A stretch of DNA of 64,000 nt from assembly GCA_031285905.1 (NCBI GenBank), contig JAITVH010000161.1, positions 1-64,000 on the forward strand, in the 5' to 3' direction. The notes below the pieces were generated by a model that did no database searches, was not told where the DNA came from, and worked only from the letters and a program-made list of their open reading frames with translations. Below, piece by piece: positions 50,243-60,168 of the stretch. A program made the position numbers and the translations under genes. Within the stretch, counting starts at the first letter, position 1. Each line of letters begins with the position of its first letter. Source of the DNA: Prevotella sp. Its GTDB lineage: Bacteria > Bacteroidota > Bacteroidia > Bacteroidales > Dysgonomonadaceae.

Positions 50243-51331
50243 ATGCGGAAAATAATCCATATAGACATGGATGCGTTTTATGCATCCATCGAGCAACGCG
50301 ATAATCCTGAGTACAGAGGGAAACCTCTGGCGGTAGGATATTCGGGTGCGCGAGGTGTTGTAGCTGCTGCCAGCTATGAATCGCGCCGGTATGGAGTCCG
50401 CTCTGCAATGGCATCGAAAACAGCTTTGCGAAAATGTCCGCATCTGATATTTGTTCCTGCCCGTTTCAATGTTTATAAAGGAGTATCGAGACAAATAATG
50501 GAAATATTCCACGAATACACTGACATCGTAGAACCTCTTTCGCTGGATGAGGCTTTTCTGGATGTAACCGAGAATCTTAAAGATATTCCATCCGCTACTC
50601 AGATAGCACAGGAAATAAAACAGAAAATATATGAGGCTACAGGACTTACAGCCTCAGCAGGAGTGTCGTTCAATAAATTTCTGGCCAAAATCGCTTCTGA
50701 TTATAACAAGCCTAACGGGCTCTTTGTGGTAAAGCCTAAAATAGCTGAGAAATTTGTGGAATCTCTTTCTATAGAGCAATTCTTCGGCGTGGGAAAAGTG
50801 ACTGCAAAACATATGCACGAACTGGGTATAAAAAACGGATGGGATCTGAAGCAAAAGAGTGAGCAGGAACTTGTTACCCACTTTGGGAAGGCAGGATATA
50901 TATATTATCAGAATGCACGTGCTATAGATGACCGTCCGGTTGAAGCTTTGCGTATAAGAAAATCTATTAGTTCAGAGACAACTTTTGACCGGGATATCGA
51001 CGACCTGAATGAACTGGCATTGGAACTGGACGTTGTAGCAAAAGATGCTTTTGAAGATATAAAGAAAAAGGAGTTTAAGGGGCGTACTGTCACATTGAAG
51101 ATAAAATATGCAGACTTCAAAATAATTACCAGAAGTAAGACTTTTCCCCAGTATATTACAGACTATGAAGAGTTCTATAAAACGGGGTTCGAACTTTTGC
51201 AGAATGTGGATATCACCCCGAAAGTGAGACTGATAGGGTTGGGATTGAAAAATAGCGAAGCAGAGGCGGAACCTATCTGGAATGGGGCCATACAGTTACG
51301 GATTAATTTTGAAGATTATGACTGGGATTGA
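50243..51331 (+). CDS. dinB: DNA polymerase IV
   Basis: IIHIDMDAFYASIEQRDNPEYRGKPLAVG, SLDEAFLDVT, SAGVSFNKFLAKIASDYNKPNGLF. Confidence 0.97.
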   Translation: MRKIIHIDMDAFYASIEQRDNPEYRGKPLAVGYSGARGVVAAASYESRRYGVRSAMASKTALRKCPHLIFVPARFNVYKGVSRQIMEIFHEYTDIVEPLSLDEAFLDVTENLKDIPSATQIAQEIKQKIYEATGLTASAGVSFNKFLAKIASDYNKPNGLFVVKPKIAEKFVESLSIEQFFGVGKVTAKHMHELGIKNGWDLKQKSEQELVTHFGKAGYIYYQNARAIDDRPVEALRIRKSISSETTFDRDIDDLNELALELDVVAKDAFEDIKKKEFKGRTVTLKIKYADFKIITRSKTFPQYITDYEEFYKTGFELLQNVDITPKVRLIGLGLKNSEAEAEPIWNGAIQLRINFEDYDWD

Positions 51332-51397
51332 GACAGTAATAGATAATATTCTGCTAAAACCTTTCAAATCTTGGGATAAGTGTTTATTTTTGTGGCA

Positions 51398-51613
51398 ATG
51401 AAACCAAAAAAGAAAGGAACACAAAGCAATCGTACAAAACACCTCATGTTCTCTCTCAATGAAGAAGAATATGCGCTCATATCTTCTTATATAAAGAAAT
51501 ATAAGATTGCTAACCGTTCCCGCTGGTGCAGAGAAACTATTATATCTCATATTCTTAAGAATCTGGATCAGGATTATCCCACACTTTTTGGAGAAAACGA
51601 AATGCGCCGATGA
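51398..51613 (+). CDS. Small basic protein, ribbon-helix-helix / MobC-like
   Basis: MKPKKKGTQSNRTKHLMFSLNEEEYALISSYIKKYKIANRSRWCRETI; ATGA overlap with tadA. Confidence 0.7.
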   Translation: MKPKKKGTQSNRTKHLMFSLNEEEYALISSYIKKYKIANRSRWCRETIISHILKNLDQDYPTLFGENEMRR

Positions 51614-52056
51614 CTACAACGATACTGAATGATGAATTTTATATGCGTCAGGCGCTGAATGAGGCTCAACAGGCATTTGAAAAAAATGAGGTTCCGGTAG
51701 GCGCGGTCATTGTTTGTCAGGGGAGGATTATTGCCCGGGCACATAATCTGACCGAAACATTGAATGATGTGACAGCCCATGCCGAAATGCAGGCAATTAC
51801 TGCAGCTGCAAATGTATTGGGAGGAAAGTATCTCACAGATTGCACATTGTATGTAACATTAGAGCCATGCCCGATGTGTGCAGGTGGACTGTTATGGTCG
51901 CAAATATCGAAAATCGTATATGGGGCAAAGGATGAAAAAAGAGGATACTCCCTCTTCTCCCCAGCGATCTTACACCCCAAGACAGAGATCAAAGGAGGCA
52001 TTTTAGAGACAGAATGTGCTTCATTACTAAAACTTTTTTTTCAACAGAGAAGGTGA
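51610..52056 (+). CDS. tadA: tRNA adenosine deaminase / nucleoside deaminase
   Basis: AHAEMQAI and PCPMCAG zinc-deaminase motifs. Confidence 0.93.
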   Translation: MTTTILNDEFYMRQALNEAQQAFEKNEVPVGAVIVCQGRIIARAHNLTETLNDVTAHAEMQAITAAANVLGGKYLTDCTLYVTLEPCPMCAGGLLWSQISKIVYGAKDEKRGYSLFSPAILHPKTEIKGGILETECASLLKLFFQQRR

Positions 52057-52212
52057 AACCCGGCTCTGGGAAAGGATTTCTTCATCACGCTAAAACTTTA
52101 ACATTTATTTTTGATATCATTATGCAACTTCATGCATCGATATTGCATCTTATCAATATAGGTATTATGAGACAAACTAAAACTTTAAGGTAAATAAAGG
52201 AGTAAAAGAATT

Positions 52213-52968
52213 ATGAACAAGTATATGAAATTATTATTAGGACTAATATTAATATCGACCATAACCCTGGGCTATTCATCTTGTAGTGATGACATTGACC
52301 CTGTGGACAATTATTGGGCCTCGCTAGTAACAATAAACGAAATAGGTGGAAACAGTTATGATTTCACACTGGATAATGGAAAGAAATTGTGGGTGAAATA
52401 TCCTGCCGACCTGAACCTAAATCCGAAATATGAGAGAGGTATTATTTACTATACCGTACTAGAAGAGCAGAAAGAAGGATATGAGCATACTATACAACTT
52501 TACCGTTTCTATGATGTTCTTACCAAAGGTGCTATCTATATAGCCGAGGATGATAAGGTAAAACAAGATAGCATAGGCTATGATCCTATCAAGGTTCATT
52601 CTATGTGGGAAGCAGCAGGTTTCCTTAATATATCATTCGGATATAATGCCGGAGGTAATGCAGCTCATATGCTGAACCTTATTTCAAACGAAGAAGATCT
52701 GTCTGTAAATAAGGATGTAGTAAAACTGGAGTTTCGTCATAATCAGAGTGGTGATCCTCAATATTATCCTGCAGACGGGTATGTAAGTTTTGATCTGACT
52801 CCGTATCAGACGGAAGGACGGGATAAGGTGACTTTTGAGATTACATGGAAAGACTTTGGCGGACAAATTAAGACAAAAGAAGTAGAATACAAATATGGTA
52901 GTGCAGCCACTCAGGCAAAGACGTATACTACACTACCAGAAGATATAACTAACCTGAATATTTATTAA
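52213..52968 (+). CDS. NigD-like lipoprotein
   Basis: GYSSCSDD lipobox; WASLVTINEIGGNSYDFTLDNGKKLWV. Confidence 0.85.
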   Translation: MNKYMKLLLGLILISTITLGYSSCSDDIDPVDNYWASLVTINEIGGNSYDFTLDNGKKLWVKYPADLNLNPKYERGIIYYTVLEEQKEGYEHTIQLYRFYDVLTKGAIYIAEDDKVKQDSIGYDPIKVHSMWEAAGFLNISFGYNAGGNAAHMLNLISNEEDLSVNKDVVKLEFRHNQSGDPQYYPADGYVSFDLTPYQTEGRDKVTFEITWKDFGGQIKTKEVEYKYGSAATQAKTYTTLPEDITNLNIY

Positions 52969-53098
52969 TATTCTTTTTGATTTCCTTTCAGAAAAGAGAG
53001 CTCGGGAGAGTTCTCTTTTTTTATTTGTTATTTCTCTTCTAATACAACCTTATATTCATCAAAAAGATGTATTTTTGCTCTGATGAGATATAACATAC

Positions 53099-53611
53099 AT
53101 GGATAATTCAAAACTAAAGGAATTAGTACGAAATAATTTTACAGATTATCTGAATTTGCATAAACATCGCAAAACGCCTGAAAGATATGCTATCTTAGAA
53201 CATATATATGCAAAGAAAGGGCATTTCGATATGGACTCTTTGTATAATTCAATGCAGGAATCTGCATTCAGGGTAAGCCGGGCTACACTTTATAATACAA
53301 TCGAATTATTGCTGGATTGCGGATTAGTAGTAAAACACCAGTTCGGAGCAAATGTCTCTCAATATGAAAGGGCGTATGGTAATGATAACCACGATCATCT
53401 GATATGCCTTAGCTGTGGGGATGTGAAAGAATATAAGAACAGTAATCTGTTTACCCCTGCGCAGCAAAAGAAACTTCAACGTTTTAAGATTAGCTATTAC
53501 AGCATGTATATATATGGCATATGCAATAAATGCATACGTGCTAAAAAAGCAGAAGAAAAGAAGAATAATAAGATAACAGAAAGTAAAAATACACGTAACA
53601 AAAAGAAATGA
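53099..53611 (+). CDS. Fur-family transcriptional regulator
   Basis: HRKTPERYAILEHIYAKKGHFDMDSLY; HDHLICLSCGDV; ICNKCI. Confidence 0.94.
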   Translation: MDNSKLKELVRNNFTDYLNLHKHRKTPERYAILEHIYAKKGHFDMDSLYNSMQESAFRVSRATLYNTIELLLDCGLVVKHQFGANVSQYERAYGNDNHDHLICLSCGDVKEYKNSNLFTPAQQKKLQRFKISYYSMYIYGICNKCIRAKKAEEKKNNKITESKNTRNKKK

Positions 53612-54873
53612 AAGTAGATGTATTGCTAGGATTGCAATGGGGTGATGAGGGTAAAGGAAAGATAGTAGACGTACTAACTCCTGCGTATGAAATCATAGCC
53701 CGTTTTCAGGGAGGGCCTAATGCCGGACACACCTTAGAATTTGAGGGAAAGAAATATGTCCTTCGTTCTGTCCCTTCCGGAATTTTCCAAGGGAATAAAA
53801 TAAACATCATAGGAAACGGAGTAGTTCTTGATCCGTCTCTCTTTAAAGGAGAAATAGAAGCTTTGGAGGCATCAGGACATGACCTGAAAAAACGTCTCTT
53901 GATTTCTAAAAAAGCACACCTTATTTTACCAACGCATCGTTTATTAGACGCTTGTTACGAGGCTGCAAAAGGCGATTCTAAAATAGGAACCACAGGAAAA
54001 GGCATTGGCCCGACCTATACCGATAAGATTAGCCGAAATGGATTAAGAGTTGGCGACTTGCTTTATAATTTTGAAGAAAGATACAATAAAGCGAAAAACA
54101 GGCATTTGAACATACTCAAGCAATATGGCTTTGATACCACTGCTTTAGCAGAAATAGAAAAAGAGTGGTTTGCAGGAGTTGAAAAGCTAAAAGAGTTTAC
54201 ATTTATCGACAGTGAACATTATATAAACAATGCCATAAAGGATGGGAAGAAAATCTTGGCAGAAGGAGCACAGGGCACGATGCTCGACATAGATTTCGGA
54301 TCTTATCCTTTTGTTACTTCCTCCAATACTATCTCTGCCGGAGCGTGTACAGGGTTGGGAATTTCGCCCGGTAATACAGGCGAAGTCTTTGGTATATTCA
54401 AAGCCTATTGTACCAGAGTTGGCAGTGGCCCTTTTCCTACAGAGCTTTTTGACGAAACAGGCGATAAACTAAGGGAATACGGCTTCGAATTTGGATCAGT
54501 AACAGGTCGTCCCCGCCGTTGCGGATGGATCGATCTAGTTGCTCTGCGTTATGCTATAATGGTGGATGGAGCTACTCAACTGATCATGATGAAGAGCGAT
54601 GTACTGGATACATTCGAAACCATTAACGCCTGTATTGCTTATGAAATAGATGGAGAAAGACTGACTGATTTTCCATTTGAGGTTGGCGATGATATCAAAC
54701 CTGTTTATGTTGAAATGAAAGGTTGGCAGGTAGATATGACAAAGATGCGTAAAGAGAGTGAATTTCCGGCTGAATTTAATGAGTATGTAGCTTTTCTCGA
54801 AAAGGAGTTAAATGTACCGATCAAGATAGTGTCGATTGGGCCAGATAGAGAACAAACCATAGAGAGAAGATAA
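53608..54873 (+). CDS. purA: Adenylosuccinate synthetase
   Basis: LLGLQWGDEGKGKIVD, GGPNAGHT; ATGA overlap with the fur-family gene. Confidence 0.97.
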   Translation: MKVDVLLGLQWGDEGKGKIVDVLTPAYEIIARFQGGPNAGHTLEFEGKKYVLRSVPSGIFQGNKINIIGNGVVLDPSLFKGEIEALEASGHDLKKRLLISKKAHLILPTHRLLDACYEAAKGDSKIGTTGKGIGPTYTDKISRNGLRVGDLLYNFEERYNKAKNRHLNILKQYGFDTTALAEIEKEWFAGVEKLKEFTFIDSEHYINNAIKDGKKILAEGAQGTMLDIDFGSYPFVTSSNTISAGACTGLGISPGNTGEVFGIFKAYCTRVGSGPFPTELFDETGDKLREYGFEFGSVTGRPRRCGWIDLVALRYAIMVDGATQLIMMKSDVLDTFETINACIAYEIDGERLTDFPFEVGDDIKPVYVEMKGWQVDMTKMRKESEFPAEFNEYVAFLEKELNVPIKIVSIGPDREQTIERR

Positions 54874-55021
54874 AAGGCAGATAGCCAATTCCTTCCCGTT
54901 TGGATGTGAATTAACGGATAGAATCCTTTATTTTATATAAACTGAATATGTCAATCAACCTGGTTGGCATATTTTTTGTTATTTATTCAGAAAAGATGAT
55001 TATTCATTTAATATATATATT

Positions 55022-55705
55022 ATGATTATAGGCTGGATTTTATTGGCATTGATAGGAGTCGGAGGAATGATTGTTTCTCAGGTACTGCAAAGCAAATTTA
55101 AGAAATATTCGACTATACCCCTCGATAGTGGAATGACGGGGCGAGACGTGGCCTTAAAAATGCTGCATGATAATAACATTTATGATGTGAAGGTTATTTC
55201 TACTCCCGGGATGCTGACCGACCATTATAACCCTCAAAACAAAACCGTAAACCTCAGTGAAGGAGTCTTTGCCAGCAATAGCGTTGCTGCCGCTGCCGTA
55301 GCTGCCCATGAATGCGGACATGCGGTTCAGCACGCATACGCTTATGGCCCTTTAAAGATGCGCTCGACTCTTGTGCCTGTTGTCAGCTTCGCCTCCAAAT
55401 GGGTAATGTGGGTAATTCTGGCCGGGATATTTATGATACAAACATTTCCCTCTCTTATTTGGATTGGAATCGGACTCTTTGCTTTGACTACCATATTCAG
55501 TTTTATCACTCTTCCTGTAGAAATAAATGCAAGTAGCCGAGCTTTGGTTTGGTTAAACAATGCCGGAATAACAAACGTAAGGAATCATGATATGGCAAAG
55601 GATGCATTGAAATGGGCTGCATATACATATGTGATAGCTGCTGTAGGTTCGCTTGCTACATTGATATACTATATAATGATTGCTTTAAGCGGAAGACGCG
55701 ATTAA
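55022..55705 (+). CDS. YugP-type zinc metallopeptidase
   Basis: AAAVAAHECGHAVQHAYAY; LPVEINASSRAL. Confidence 0.94.
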   Translation: MIIGWILLALIGVGGMIVSQVLQSKFKKYSTIPLDSGMTGRDVALKMLHDNNIYDVKVISTPGMLTDHYNPQNKTVNLSEGVFASNSVAAAAVAAHECGHAVQHAYAYGPLKMRSTLVPVVSFASKWVMWVILAGIFMIQTFPSLIWIGIGLFALTTIFSFITLPVEINASSRALVWLNNAGITNVRNHDMAKDALKWAAYTYVIAAVGSLATLIYYIMIALSGRRD

Positions 55706-55724
55706 TCTAATTAAAAAGAGAAAA

Positions 55725-55766
55725 GATAAGGCATATAGTTTTCTGACTATATGCCTTATCTTTTTC
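55725..55766. terminator. Intrinsic terminator after metallopeptidase gene
   Basis: AAGGCATATAGTTTTCTGACTATATGCCTTATCTTTTT. Confidence 0.85.
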
Positions 55767-55781
55767 ATTCTCATATACCTA

Positions 55782-55861
55782 AAAAAAAGGTTGTCATCAC
55801 GACAACCAATCTTCATTGTTAACCTTAAATCTAATACCATGAAAAACACAGTACAAAGATA
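55782..55861 (-). ncRNA. Candidate small RNA, copy 2 (inverted relative to copy 1)
   Basis: Reverse complement: TATCTTTG..GTGTTTTTCATGGTATTAGATTTAAGGTTAACAATGAAGATTGGTTGTCGTGATGACAACCTTTTTTTT. Confidence 0.65.
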
Positions 55862-55934
55862 GTGGTTTTCATGTTATAAAACATAAAATTTCGGTTCTTA
55901 AATTCACTTTAATATAATTTAGTATATAATCAAA

Positions 55935-55968
55935 AAGGCTGTTCACTTTGGAACAGCCTTTTACATAT
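55935..55968 (-). terminator. Intrinsic terminator of the SusCD-type operon
   Basis: AAAAGGCTGTTCACTTTGGAACAGCCTTTT. Confidence 0.8.
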
Positions 55969-55990
55969 AAAAGATTAAGATATAAAATTA

Positions 55991-57076
55991 TCAATCCTGA
56001 AAAATATAGACACTAAAATCTCCTACCATTGCATAATCATTGTCTCCTCGGTATTTTGCGTCCATATATACTTTCACATAACGTGCTAATGGAAAGTTAC
56101 CCATGGCTACCACTTGAATTCCATTCACTCCTGAGTTAAAAGACTTATCTCCCTGATCTTCCCAAGCCCATATGGTCGGGTCGCTCAAATTCGTAGCGCC
56201 GTCTTCAGTGCAGGTGAAAACCTGATATCCTTTTTGCCCACGACCATCATTGTTTCGCCTAGCCATACCGACCTGCGCTATTGTAACTTCTTCACCCAAA
56301 TCGATAATGAACCAATGTGGATATGCACTAGCCGGACTACCGTATCTGGCATGCCAATATGTACCTAAGTCATCATCAATGATACCAGGAATGCCAGCGC
56401 CATCTCCTACCTGTTGAGAGCTATATCCAATTGTACCATCATTACTGTTAGAGTTATACCCTGGCACACTCCAACCCGATTTGTCCATTTTCACAGGAGG
56501 AGCAGGTACCCAAACATTTACTTGTTGTTCAATATTCCCATATTTTGCCGTTACGGTTGCTCTTCCCTCCTCCAAAGTCTTAATCAAGCCATTGTTATAA
56601 GCTATAGCAACAGTGCCATTTGAAGATGTCCATTCAATCTTATCGGCATCCGTCGCATTAGCAGGAATTGGTGTTAAAAAGACTCTGGTAGTCTCTTGCC
56701 AGAAACCAATTACAGAATTAGTACTCAAATCAAAGCCTGTGAGAGGAATGTATTCTTTCACAGATACATCGATTATAACTTTATCATCTTTTGACGATAA
56801 AACAATAGATGTAAGACCTTCTTTTACAGCCTTAATTAATCCTGTTTGATCAACTGTTACTATAGATGGGTCTTCACTTGTCCACACATAACCTGCTCCG
56901 GCAGGGCTACCTACAAGTTGAAAAGAACCACGGTCACCGGCATGTTCTCCAACATATAATTGAACAGAAGTGTAATCGACATAAGGTTTGTCAGTTACTA
57001 CAAAATCCTCGAAGTCGCCACATCCGGCAGCCAATACTGTCAGTATAATGATACTTAAATATTTAAAATAATTCAT
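55991..57076 (-). CDS. Surface lipoprotein with Ig-like repeats and C-terminal discoidin (F5/8 type C) domain
   Basis: AAGCGDFED lipobox; BIG2-like ...SIVTVDQTGLIKAVKEGLTSIV repeats; HWFIIDLGEEVTIAQVGMARR. Confidence 0.85.
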   Translation of the reverse strand: MNYFKYLSIIILTVLAAGCGDFEDFVVTDKPYVDYTSVQLYVGEHAGDRGSFQLVGSPAGAGYVWTSEDPSIVTVDQTGLIKAVKEGLTSIVLSSKDDKVIIDVSVKEYIPLTGFDLSTNSVIGFWQETTRVFLTPIPANATDADKIEWTSSNGTVAIAYNNGLIKTLEEGRATVTAKYGNIEQQVNVWVPAPPVKMDKSGWSVPGYNSNSNDGTIGYSSQQVGDGAGIPGIIDDDLGTYWHARYGSPASAYPHWFIIDLGEEVTIAQVGMARRNNDGRGQKGYQVFTCTEDGATNLSDPTIWAWEDQGDKSFNSGVNGIQVVAMGNFPLARYVKVYMDAKYRGDNDYAMVGDFSVYIFQD

Positions 57077-57093
57077 ATTTACAATAATTTTAA

Positions 57094-58059
57094 TTATTCT
57101 TCATCGTTCTCGTCAAATTCTAGTCTCAGCTCTTCCTTCATTGCATAGGTGTTTCCATCGTCTGGATCCACATAATCATAACGAATCAAGAAAGTCTTAT
57201 AAGTCTTGAACCCTGTATCCTCAATTTTAAAAATATTAGGGTAATCCGGATCGCCATCAACTGGTGTAACTTTCACTCCATTTTGAGATGAATCCCAAGG
57301 AAGGATTGTCACTTTATTATCTTCTCCTACGACAAGTTTTAATGACCATTGTCTGATTGTCTTTTCACTATCTGTCGTTTGGTACGTCTTAATTCCAGCA
57401 TAGATTCTAACTTCGTTAGCACCTATAGGAAAAACCGATTTCGAAATCATTGTGTTTGTACTACCTTTCACTCCACGATGGCTATACGTTGTATAACCAA
57501 GCTTTCCCGGTGAAGTAGTTTTAGTAGTCGCATAATAATTCTTTAAAAACAGTTGCAGCATCACTGTACCTTTATTAGGGTTTACCTCATAGTTAGAAAA
57601 AGAACTTACTCTGAAAGGTATAAAATAAAGAGAATCAGGAGATAATCCGGCAGTACGTATCTCAATTTTCATTCTGCCAGATCTTTCTCCGGCAGGTATG
57701 GTTATAGTTGAATTATTAATACTATACCTGTCAGCAGCCAGATAGTTTGCATATTTCTGCACATCAGTATCATAGCTACTCAGATTAAAATTATTAAGTA
57801 AACTGGGATCTTCAATTATCTTCATCTCGATAGGCTCAGTTGTAGCCAAAGATCCACCACAATTAGCCGCTATATATGCATCAACACCATCTTCGGAAAA
57901 GGGAAGCTCTTCCATAAAAATATTGAATCCATCATCGCTGAGCAAAGCAACAACATTTTTGTATTGCTCTCTATCAAAAATCTCATCTCTATCGCAAGAC
58001 AGCATTGCTAATACAAGTATTGCAAAAAACAGCGGATTTATAAATTTTATATATTTCAT
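57094..58059 (-). CDS. SusE-position surface lipoprotein (DUF1735/DUF4973-like)
   Basis: MLSCDRDEIF lipobox; GTVMLQLFLKNYYATTKTTSPGKLGYTTYSHRG. Confidence 0.78.
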   Translation of the reverse strand: MKYIKFINPLFFAILVLAMLSCDRDEIFDREQYKNVVALLSDDGFNIFMEELPFSEDGVDAYIAANCGGSLATTEPIEMKIIEDPSLLNNFNLSSYDTDVQKYANYLAADRYSINNSTITIPAGERSGRMKIEIRTAGLSPDSLYFIPFRVSSFSNYEVNPNKGTVMLQLFLKNYYATTKTTSPGKLGYTTYSHRGVKGSTNTMISKSVFPIGANEVRIYAGIKTYQTTDSEKTIRQWSLKLVVGEDNKVTILPWDSSQNGVKVTPVDGDPDYPNIFKIEDTGFKTYKTFLIRYDYVDPDDGNTYAMKEELRLEFDENDEE

Positions 58060-58098
58060 TTGAATAAAATTTAATTTAATAATAATACTAAATGTTTC

Positions 58099-60150
58099 TT
58101 ACCATCCCGGATTTTGGTCGAATGAAGGCAAACGTCTCATCTCTACTTCTGGAATAGGTAAAAATAGTAATTTCCGATGTATCACCCTATTCGCAATACG
58201 ATTACTTTCCGGAACCACTCTCTGATAGTAACCATCTCTTGTAGCTGAAGCGTTCATTCCCCTGATTGGTTCACTTTCGGATGATTCATAATCTCCCCAA
58301 CGGCGAACGTCAAAGTATCTCCGGTTTTCATGAAGGAATTCGACCATACGTTCTTTCTTTATCTTATTCAATGTCTCACCAGCATTTGCTAAGTCAACAT
58401 TCTGATATCCCGGAAGGCCTCCACGGTGACGTATCTGATTGATCGCATTCTTAATTTGCTCTACATCTCTCGTAAATGTTTGCATTTCACCATTTACGTC
58501 AATTGTATAACTTTCACCTCCAAGTTCGTTCAATGCTTCAGCATAGCTTAATAAGATTTCGGCATAACGAATAATAGGGAATGGTTTAGAAAGTCTTCGG
58601 TTTGCCTCCCCAGCCCATGCATCCGAAGGATGAATCCACTTTTTTATTACATAACCTGTAGCCGGATAGTCTCGTGTTCCATCTGATGATGAGTATTTAC
58701 CATTCGGTGAATCAGAGTAATAAGTAATAGTAAGATTTTTTTGACTGTTATCTGTTGTTGATCCCATTGGCCAAAAACATTCGCTAAAACCAATCGAAGC
58801 ATAAAAACGGGCTTCACGGTTTACATACATATTATAAACACCCGCATTCAAACGATAATCGGTATATAAAAGAGTTTGCGTGGTTGTAAAACCAGTTTCA
58901 TCATAAGGGTATTCTACACTTGAATTACTAATAGACCGTCCGTCAATCATATCGTATGCATCGATGATTTTCTGAGTTACGCAAATTCCGTTCCATCCAC
59001 CATTAGCTACAGGGAATGAGTGTTTTTGATAATCATACATTGAAGATGAAGTTCTTGCCCATATAAATTCTTTATTTACGTTCATTACAGTCTCCCCATT
59101 AAACATATCTGCATAGGAATGAAATGGATCGATATCTCCAGCTCCTACAGGAAAAGCTTCATGATAGTTAGGATCGCTTGTTACATTAGTTGGTAACGGA
59201 CGGGTATCTTTATTCTTTTCCACTGTGTGCAACTGATATTGCGGCAATCCATCTACTTTCAAGTCCATCACACGTTTAGCGGCAGCAGCAGCAACGGCCC
59301 AACGTCTAGGATCAGGAGTTTGTTGGATATAATTCTGTCCATCAGTTTTTCTTTTCCAGCTTCCAAAATACATACGGGCAGCTGAACCTCCATTATAAAG
59401 TTCACTGGCATGCATAAGCCTAACTCTGGCAACCAATGCAAGTGCAGCTCCTCTGGTAGGGCGTGAATACTCAAGTACAGATCTTTCTTTTTCCGGCAAA
59501 TATAATGCTGCCTCTTCAAACTCGGTACAAATATACTCTATACAGTCGTCATAAAGGTCGCGTGTGCGGTCATAATAAGTAATATCTTCATTATTATTAG
59601 GCATTTCTTCTCCCAGTAATACTACAGGACCAAAATTCATAACAAGATTGTAATATGCATAAGCCCGGATAAATCGTGTATTAGCTATGATATTTAGCCG
59701 TTCAACAGCAGTCCAATCCGAAGCCTCGTCAATTCGGGCAAATATAGTATTACACTGCCGGATTATCCTATACATAGTTCCCCAATTATTGAAGTTTCCA
59801 AGGCTAGTCGAATTAAGCTCTCCCAGAACAAACCTCATCCCTTGAAATTCACCTGTGTTATATAAACAAAAAGATTCGTCGGTGGCCATCGGCCCCGGTG
59901 TATATGCACCATTACCATATATAGCTCCTTCATCAGGGAATTTACTGGCAGCACTCCACATAAATGCTTCTATATAACGTTTGGATGCAAATATAGAGTC
60001 AAGTTCGAGGTCATCATTAATATAACCTGATATGTCCAGATAATCGTCGCATGAGCATAGCCCACCTGTAACTAACATAATGGCACATGCCAATTTAGTT
60101 ACAATGGCTTTCTTTATAGTATATATCTTTACATTCATATTTGTAATCAT
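58099..60150 (-). CDS. SusD/RagB-family nutrient-binding lipoprotein
   Basis: CSCDDYLDISG; RYAEILLSYAEALNELGG; KERMVEFLHENRRYFDVRRW. Confidence 0.96.
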   Translation of the reverse strand: MITNMNVKIYTIKKAIVTKLACAIMLVTGGLCSCDDYLDISGYINDDLELDSIFASKRYIEAFMWSAASKFPDEGAIYGNGAYTPGPMATDESFCLYNTGEFQGMRFVLGELNSTSLGNFNNWGTMYRIIRQCNTIFARIDEASDWTAVERLNIIANTRFIRAYAYYNLVMNFGPVVLLGEEMPNNNEDITYYDRTRDLYDDCIEYICTEFEEAALYLPEKERSVLEYSRPTRGAALALVARVRLMHASELYNGGSAARMYFGSWKRKTDGQNYIQQTPDPRRWAVAAAAAKRVMDLKVDGLPQYQLHTVEKNKDTRPLPTNVTSDPNYHEAFPVGAGDIDPFHSYADMFNGETVMNVNKEFIWARTSSSMYDYQKHSFPVANGGWNGICVTQKIIDAYDMIDGRSISNSSVEYPYDETGFTTTQTLLYTDYRLNAGVYNMYVNREARFYASIGFSECFWPMGSTTDNSQKNLTITYYSDSPNGKYSSSDGTRDYPATGYVIKKWIHPSDAWAGEANRRLSKPFPIIRYAEILLSYAEALNELGGESYTIDVNGEMQTFTRDVEQIKNAINQIRHRGGLPGYQNVDLANAGETLNKIKKERMVEFLHENRRYFDVRRWGDYESSESEPIRGMNASATRDGYYQRVVPESNRIANRVIHRKLLFLPIPEVEMRRLPSFDQNPGW

Positions 60151-60168
60151 TTTTTGTAATTCTATTAT

